NCBI GenBank assembly: GCA_964242945.1
Contig: CAXTCF010000127.1
Location: forward strand, 1 to 11,129
Origin: Mesorhizobium_B sp964242945
GTDB lineage: Bacteria; Pseudomonadota; Alphaproteobacteria; Rhizobiales; Rhizobiaceae
Length of the DNA stretch: 11,129 nt
Direction of reading: 5' to 3'
Positions 7,477 through 11,129 of the stretch are shown here, one piece after another; position 1 is the first letter of the stretch, and every line of letters starts with the position of its first letter. The notes beneath the pieces were generated by a model. It was not told where the DNA came from, did not search any database, and saw only the letters and a program-made list of their open reading frames with translations. The position numbers and the translations under genes are program-made.

Positions 7477-8784
7477 TCAGGCCGGCCGCACGATGATCTC
7501 GTCCATCGCGACACCGACCTTGCCGATCGCTACCGGAGAGTCCGAAACGGTGATCACCACCGCTTCTTCGCGCCAGTCCAGGTGCGTGTGCGCCAGTTGT
7601 GTGCCTTCGATCACCGAAGGAGCGAGGAAGTAGCGCCCTGCCGGCAGGTAGGGCATGGCGAAGACGAGCTGCGCCTCGAAGGACTCGCCGGCTGCAAAGG
7701 CGAGCGGCGCGTCGGCGTAAGCGAGGAAGGTGTTGTCGCCGAACAGGTTCTGCCCGGCTTCGTTGCGCAGGAGGAAGCCGCCGATGGGGCTCCGCAGCGC
7801 CCGCGTCGCCGTGGCGCGGATGTGCAAGGTGACTTCCGTTCCCCCATGCATGCGCGTCAAAGGCTGGACGCCGTCGCGCGAGAAGAAGCAGGCGTCGATC
7901 CGGCAGCCGCCGAAGCCGTGCCGCGGCCCGGAAGGGTCGAACGGTGCGATCTCCATCGGGTTGCCGCGGCCCCAGATGGGATCCAGCCGCTCTGCCGGTT
8001 GACCACGCGGCTTAGGCGCGATCGCATCCCGGTTTGCGCGAAACTCGGCTGCGGCGTTGCCGTAGAGCGACTCGGAGTAGGCGCGCATGACCTCATCCGC
8101 CGGGCCTGCCGCGGCCACCGACCCGCCCTCCAGCCACAGAGCGTGGTCGCAGGTGTCGATCACCGCGCCGGGATCGTGCGAGGCGAAAAGCAGCGTGCCG
8201 CCGCCTGCGCGGAACCGTTCCAGGAAGCGCCGGCACTTGCCCTGGAACGCGGCGTCGCCAGTGCCCAGCACCTCGTCCACCACGAGGATGTCGGCTTCGA
8301 TATGCGCGCAGATCGCAAAGGCGAGGCGGGCCTGCATGCCGCTGGAATACTCGCTCAAAGGCCGGTCGAAGTAGCGGCCGATCTCCGCGAAGCTCTCGAT
8401 CGAGCGCATGCGGACAGGGTTTGCTTCAAGCCCATAGGCGGCAGCGCTGAGGACGGCGTTCTCCCGCCCGGAGAAGCGCGGGTTGAACCCCGCGCCAAGC
8501 TCCAGCATGGCGCCGAGGCGGCCGCTTGCGGAAATCGTGCCGCGGGTCGGCTCCGTGGTGCCGCAGACGAGTTGCAGCAGGGTGGATTTGCCCGCGCCGT
8601 TGCGGCCGATCAAGCCGACCGCTTCGCCTCGGTCAACGCGCAGGCTCACGTCGCGCAGCGCTACGAAGCCGTCGGAGCCGGCCACGCCTTTCATGACGTT
8701 GCCGAAGCGCCGATACGCATCGGCCGTCCGGTCGAAAACCTTCCAGACGTTCACCGCCTCGACGGCGAGATTGTCCGCGGTCAC
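7477..8784 (-). CDS. wzt: Polysaccharide ABC transporter ATP-binding protein with C-terminal Wzt carbohydrate-binding domain (second Wzt)
   Basis: This is the ATPase of a Wzm/Wzt-type exporter that moves a lipid-linked polysaccharide across the inner membrane. It has 435 residues. The nucleotide-binding domain (about 1-240) has Walker A GRNGAGKST (60-68), LELGAGFNP (94-102) where other ABC proteins carry the Q-loop, the family-typical signature YSSGM (146-150), Walker B ILVVDE (166-171), the D-loop region GTGDAAF and H-loop H203 in SHD. All catalytic elements are present. A linker of about 50 residues leads to a beta-sandwich Wzt_C domain (about 290-415) with GGFLLRNEAGQNLFG (335-349) and MPYLPAGRYFL. 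Wzt_C domains bind the non-reducing end of the cargo glycan and set specificity. GTG 8784 was chosen over an upstream frame extension: GGGAGG lies 4 nt before it, the GTGA overlap with the preceding wzt stop is typical of coupling, and the 70 codons upstream overlap the other wzt and look non-coding. It is related to, but clearly diverged from, the adjacent wzt. Confidence 0.92.
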   Translation of the reverse strand: MTADNLAVEAVNVWKVFDRTADAYRRFGNVMKGVAGSDGFVALRDVSLRVDRGEAVGLIGRNGAGKSTLLQLVCGTTEPTRGTISASGRLGAMLELGAGFNPRFSGRENAVLSAAAYGLEANPVRMRSIESFAEIGRYFDRPLSEYSSGMQARLAFAICAHIEADILVVDEVLGTGDAAFQGKCRRFLERFRAGGGTLLFASHDPGAVIDTCDHALWLEGGSVAAAGPADEVMRAYSESLYGNAAAEFRANRDAIAPKPRGQPAERLDPIWGRGNPMEIAPFDPSGPRHGFGGCRIDACFFSRDGVQPLTRMHGGTEVTLHIRATATRALRSPIGGFLLRNEAGQNLFGDNTFLAYADAPLAFAAGESFEAQLVFAMPYLPAGRYFLAPSVIEGTQLAHTHLDWREEAVVITVSDSPVAIGKVGVAMDEIIVRPA

Positions 8785-10046
8785 GCGGCCTCCCGCTGCG
8801 GCACGATGATGCGCGCCTGCCGCATGGCGATGTTGGCAAGGCCGGGGGAAAGGTGGCGGGACACCATCTGGAACGAAAGCGCCACCTCCCTGCGGTCGAG
8901 CACGACCGACCCATCCGGCCCAGGTGCCGACAAGACGGCATCCAAGGCGTAGGTGCCCGTCGGCAGGAAAGGCATCGCGAAAGCGAAGATGCATTCTGTC
9001 TTGCCCGACGTCGGGTTTCCCGCGCCATGGCTGTCGCGCCCGAAGATCGCCTCGCCGAACTGGTTGCGGACGACGAAGCCGGCCCAGGGTTCTCTTCCCG
9101 GCGATTCAAAGCGGAACAGGATCTCCACCCGCTCGCCGCCGGCCAGCGTCGCGGCCGGTTTGCCGTCGGCGGTCATGGCAACCGAAAGAAGCGTTCCCAC
9201 CCCTGATGCGGGCGGCGCTTGTTCTGAAGCGGAACTGGTCTTCTGCCCAGCAATGGGTTCTTCCGGCGTATCAGGGCCGCTTACAGAGCCGGCTTCCGCG
9301 AAACTGCCTTCGCCGCTCAGGCTGGCGATCAGCTTGTGATAGGCGTGCAGCACCGTCTTCGGCGCGCCTTCCGCCAGGCAGCGGCCTTGCCATAGGAAGA
9401 ACGCCCGGTTGCAGAGGGCCGCCACGGCCGTCTCGTTGTGCGACACGAAGAGAACGATCCGATCGCGCGCGAAGTCGCGGAGGAAGCGCATCGAGCGCTG
9501 CTGGAAGCGCGCGTCGCCGACGCCGAGGATCTCGTCGATGATCAGGATGTCCGCATCCACATGGATGCAGACGGAAAAGGCCAGCCGCGCGAACATGCCG
9601 GCGGAATATTCCCGCACCGGCCGGTCCATGAACGCTTCCATGTCCGCGAAGCCTGCAATCGCGGGCAAACGGTCTGCGATCTCGCGGTCGGAAAGGCCAT
9701 AGGCTGCCGCGCAGAGCTGCGCATTCTCGCGGCCGGAGAAAGCGGGGTTGAAGCCGGCGCCGAGTTCCAGCAGCGCGGCGACGCGGCCGCCGACTTCCAG
9801 GCTGCCGCTCGTCGGCTCGCGCGTGCCGGCGATCATCTCAAGCAAAGTGGACTTGCCCGCGCCGTTGCGGCCGATGATGCCGATGAAGTCGCCGGGACGG
9901 GCTTCCAGGTTGAAGCCGCTGACGGCATGAAGCACCTCGCGCGGCGGCCGGCGAAGCAGCAGCGAAACCGCGCGCGCGCCGGCGCTGTCGAACAGGCCGA
10001 ACGACTTGGTCAGGTTCTGCGCCTTGATGAAGACGTCAGATGACAT
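8781..10046 (-). CDS. wzt: Polysaccharide ABC transporter ATP-binding protein with C-terminal Wzt carbohydrate-binding domain (first Wzt)
   Basis: This 421-residue ATPase is the first of two tandem Wzt proteins behind a single Wzm permease. The nucleotide-binding domain (about 1-240) holds Walker A GRNGAGKST (59-67), LELGAGFNP (93-101), signature YSAGM (147-151), Walker B ILIIDE (167-172), the D-loop region GVGDARF, and H-loop H203 in SHN. It appears catalytically intact. A flexible linker rich in Ser, Pro, Ala and Glu (about 245-284) precedes a Wzt_C-type beta-sandwich (about 285-395) with GFVVRNQFGEAIFG (323-336) and MPFLPTGTYAL. Both of these have direct counterparts in the second Wzt, so the pair probably arose by duplication. 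The ATG overlaps the end of wzm by 11 bp and its own stop overlaps the next wzt by 4 bp, so all three are likely made in fixed proportion. ABC exporters of this type usually encode one Wzt that acts as a homodimer. Confidence 0.93.
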   Translation of the reverse strand: MSSDVFIKAQNLTKSFGLFDSAGARAVSLLLRRPPREVLHAVSGFNLEARPGDFIGIIGRNGAGKSTLLEMIAGTREPTSGSLEVGGRVAALLELGAGFNPAFSGRENAQLCAAAYGLSDREIADRLPAIAGFADMEAFMDRPVREYSAGMFARLAFSVCIHVDADILIIDEILGVGDARFQQRSMRFLRDFARDRIVLFVSHNETAVAALCNRAFFLWQGRCLAEGAPKTVLHAYHKLIASLSGEGSFAEAGSVSGPDTPEEPIAGQKTSSASEQAPPASGVGTLLSVAMTADGKPAATLAGGERVEILFRFESPGREPWAGFVVRNQFGEAIFGRDSHGAGNPTSGKTECIFAFAMPFLPTGTYALDAVLSAPGPDGSVVLDRREVALSFQMVSRHLSPGLANIAMRQARIIVPQREAA

Positions 10047-10911
10047 CCGCGAAGCCCCGCCGCGCCCGGCTGAAAAGGGCGAAACCGCTGTGGAAGACCA
10101 AAAGCGCTACCGCGGAATAGAGCAGGAAGCCGGGCCAGGGGAAGGGCGCCGCAAAGAACAGCAATCCTCGCGTTGTTTCAAGGACGAAGGTGATCGGGTT
10201 CAACCAGAACAGGAAGCGCAGCGGTGCGGGAACCTGATCGACGGAATAGAAGATCGGGCTGACGAACATCAGAACGGGGCTGATGGCCGTGAGCCCTTGC
10301 CCGACGTCGCGGATATAGGTTCCGGCCGCCGACAGAGCCCAGCTGAAGCCGACGCTCAGGAGCAGCAGCGGGGCGAACAGCAGAGGCAGCAGCACGACGG
10401 AGGCGGGAAGGTGCTGCATCGCCAGCAGCATGAAAACGGCCAGCAGGGCGGTGCTGACCAGCAGCCGGAAGCCGGCCGTTCCCGCTATGACCCAGTTCAG
10501 GATTTCCACAGGGAAGATGATCTTGGTGACATAGGTGCGGTTGTCGCGGATGAGGTCCGGCGAGCGGTTGACGACCTCCAGGAAGAAGGTGAACACCATC
10601 AGCCCGGAAAAGTAGATCAGCGGCACTTCGAGCGGCGAATCGGTGCGCGTGGACCATTGGGACTTCATGATCACGCCGAAGACGAAGGTGTAGATCGCGA
10701 CCAGCACCAGGGGCGTGATGACGAGCCAGGCCGTGCCGAAGATGCTGCCGCGCACGGAGGCCTGGATGTCCCGCAGCAGCAGGCGCCGGAACAGGTCGCG
10801 GTGGCGCAGCAGCGACGAAAAGGCTCCCGCGCTTTTCCTGTCCGGCCGTGATGCCGCGGCGGGAGCCGGCGGCAGGGCAGCTGCCTCCATCGGCCCGCCG
10901 TCCAAAGCCAT
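10036..10911 (-). CDS. wzm: Polysaccharide ABC transporter permease (Wzm-type, ABC-2 family)
   Basis: This is the membrane subunit that forms the inner-membrane channel for an undecaprenyl-linked polysaccharide and couples to the Wzt ATPases. It has 291 residues from the chosen start. A cytoplasmic N-terminus rich in Ala and Pro (1-30) is followed by the amphipathic and first-helix region LLLRDIQASVRGSIFG (44-59) typical of the family. About six membrane helices follow: 60-82, 97-115, 138-163, 170-194, 205-223 and 260-282. The conserved segments RDNRTYVTKIIFPVEIL (122-138) and WLNPITFVLE (236-245) are characteristic of O-antigen and teichoic acid permeases. ATG 10911 was chosen because the frame upstream relies on a TTG (11055) and reads as low-complexity basic sequence; ATG 10890 is a shorter alternative. 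The Shine-Dalgarno is weak. It is the first gene of the operon, and its stop overlaps the wzt start by 11 bp. The cargo glycan is unknown, since no glycosyltransferase lies within the window. Confidence 0.92.
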   Translation of the reverse strand: MALDGGPMEAAALPPAPAAASRPDRKSAGAFSSLLRHRDLFRRLLLRDIQASVRGSIFGTAWLVITPLVLVAIYTFVFGVIMKSQWSTRTDSPLEVPLIYFSGLMVFTFFLEVVNRSPDLIRDNRTYVTKIIFPVEILNWVIAGTAGFRLLVSTALLAVFMLLAMQHLPASVVLLPLLFAPLLLLSVGFSWALSAAGTYIRDVGQGLTAISPVLMFVSPIFYSVDQVPAPLRFLFWLNPITFVLETTRGLLFFAAPFPWPGFLLYSAVALLVFHSGFALFSRARRGFADVI

Positions 10912-11129
10912 GAGTTCCGATCCCCCGCGCGTGCGTCGGTTGCGTGCCGCTTTCCTTATCAATTCGGCGGCATCCTTGGAAACGGAAAACACACCGGCCG
11001 CGCCGGGAGCCTTGCAGGCAGGCTTTCGCCCCTTTATCCAGCGGGGAAGCTGCAATCCGACTTTATCGCGCCAGTATGCGGATTATTGGACCGGGTCTTT
11101 ATCCGCAGCACGGCCGGAAAGAGGTAAGC
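10912..11129. repeat. Upstream region of wzm with three CTTTATC direct repeats
   Basis: CTTTATC occurs at 11032-11038, 11061-11067 and 11097-11103 on the plus strand (GATAAAG on the minus strand, the wzm direction), with starts 29 and 36 bp apart. A degenerate copy, CTTATC, lies near 10955. No convincing -35/-10 pair for wzm was found. An open plus-strand frame begins at ATG 11076 and runs off the right edge after 18 codons; it is too short to identify and has no Shine-Dalgarno. The stretch probably holds the operon promoter. Confidence 0.35.

Noticed and set aside
7582..8952. Plus-strand open frame of 456 codons opposite the second wzt
   Set aside because: The minus strand has a complete ABC ATPase with Walker motifs and a Wzt_C domain; the plus frame is a GC-driven shadow.
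11076..11129. Open plus-strand frame starting MRIIGPGLYPQ and running off the right edge
   Set aside because: Only 18 codons are visible, with no Shine-Dalgarno and no identifiable motif; it could be a divergent gene start but cannot be supported here.

Overview
The window looks like chromosomal DNA from a high-GC alphaproteobacterium, most likely of the order Hyphomicrobiales (Rhizobiales). The RecA and AlaS proteins read like members of that group, the recA-alaS neighbourhood is common there, and the recA promoter carries a near match to the alphaproteobacterial LexA direct repeat (GTTC-N7-GTTC). No mobile-element gene, tRNA, rRNA or CRISPR array is visible. The organism call is from recognition, not from a search.

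Layout. Positions 1-1966 (minus) hold most of pbpC, a class A penicillin-binding protein of the PBP1C type whose C-terminal tail runs off the left edge. Positions 2071-4740 (minus) are a complete alaS. Positions 4741-5064 are non-coding, with a candidate alaS promoter, an imperfect direct repeat and a 15-bp palindrome. Positions 5065-6080 (plus) hold a two-gene cassette: a class I SAM-dependent methyltransferase overlapping by 4 bp a 114-residue, four-helix DMT/EamA-type membrane protein resembling the ArnE/ArnF half-flippases. Its GC is visibly lower than that of its neighbours (161 of 300 bases G/C in 5761-6060, against 112 of 180 in 6241-6420 of recA). Positions 6217-7287 (minus) are recA, with a strong Shine-Dalgarno, a promoter with an overlapping candidate LexA box, and a good intrinsic terminator. 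Positions 7477-10911 (minus) are a translationally coupled three-gene operon, transcribed wzm, wzt, wzt: one polysaccharide ABC permease and two different ATPases, each with its own Wzt-type C-terminal carbohydrate-binding domain. A hairpin at 7385-7420 probably ends this operon before the recA promoter.

How the genes fit together. recA and alaS are housekeeping genes. The rest concern the cell envelope. pbpC handles peptidoglycan. The wzm-wzt-wzt operon should export a lipid-linked polysaccharide (O antigen or a similar glycan) across the inner membrane. The methyltransferase/half-flippase pair may modify or flip a lipid-linked sugar. The most interesting points are the paired full-length Wzt subunits behind a single Wzm, and the low-GC methyltransferase-flippase cassette wedged in opposite orientation between recA and alaS.
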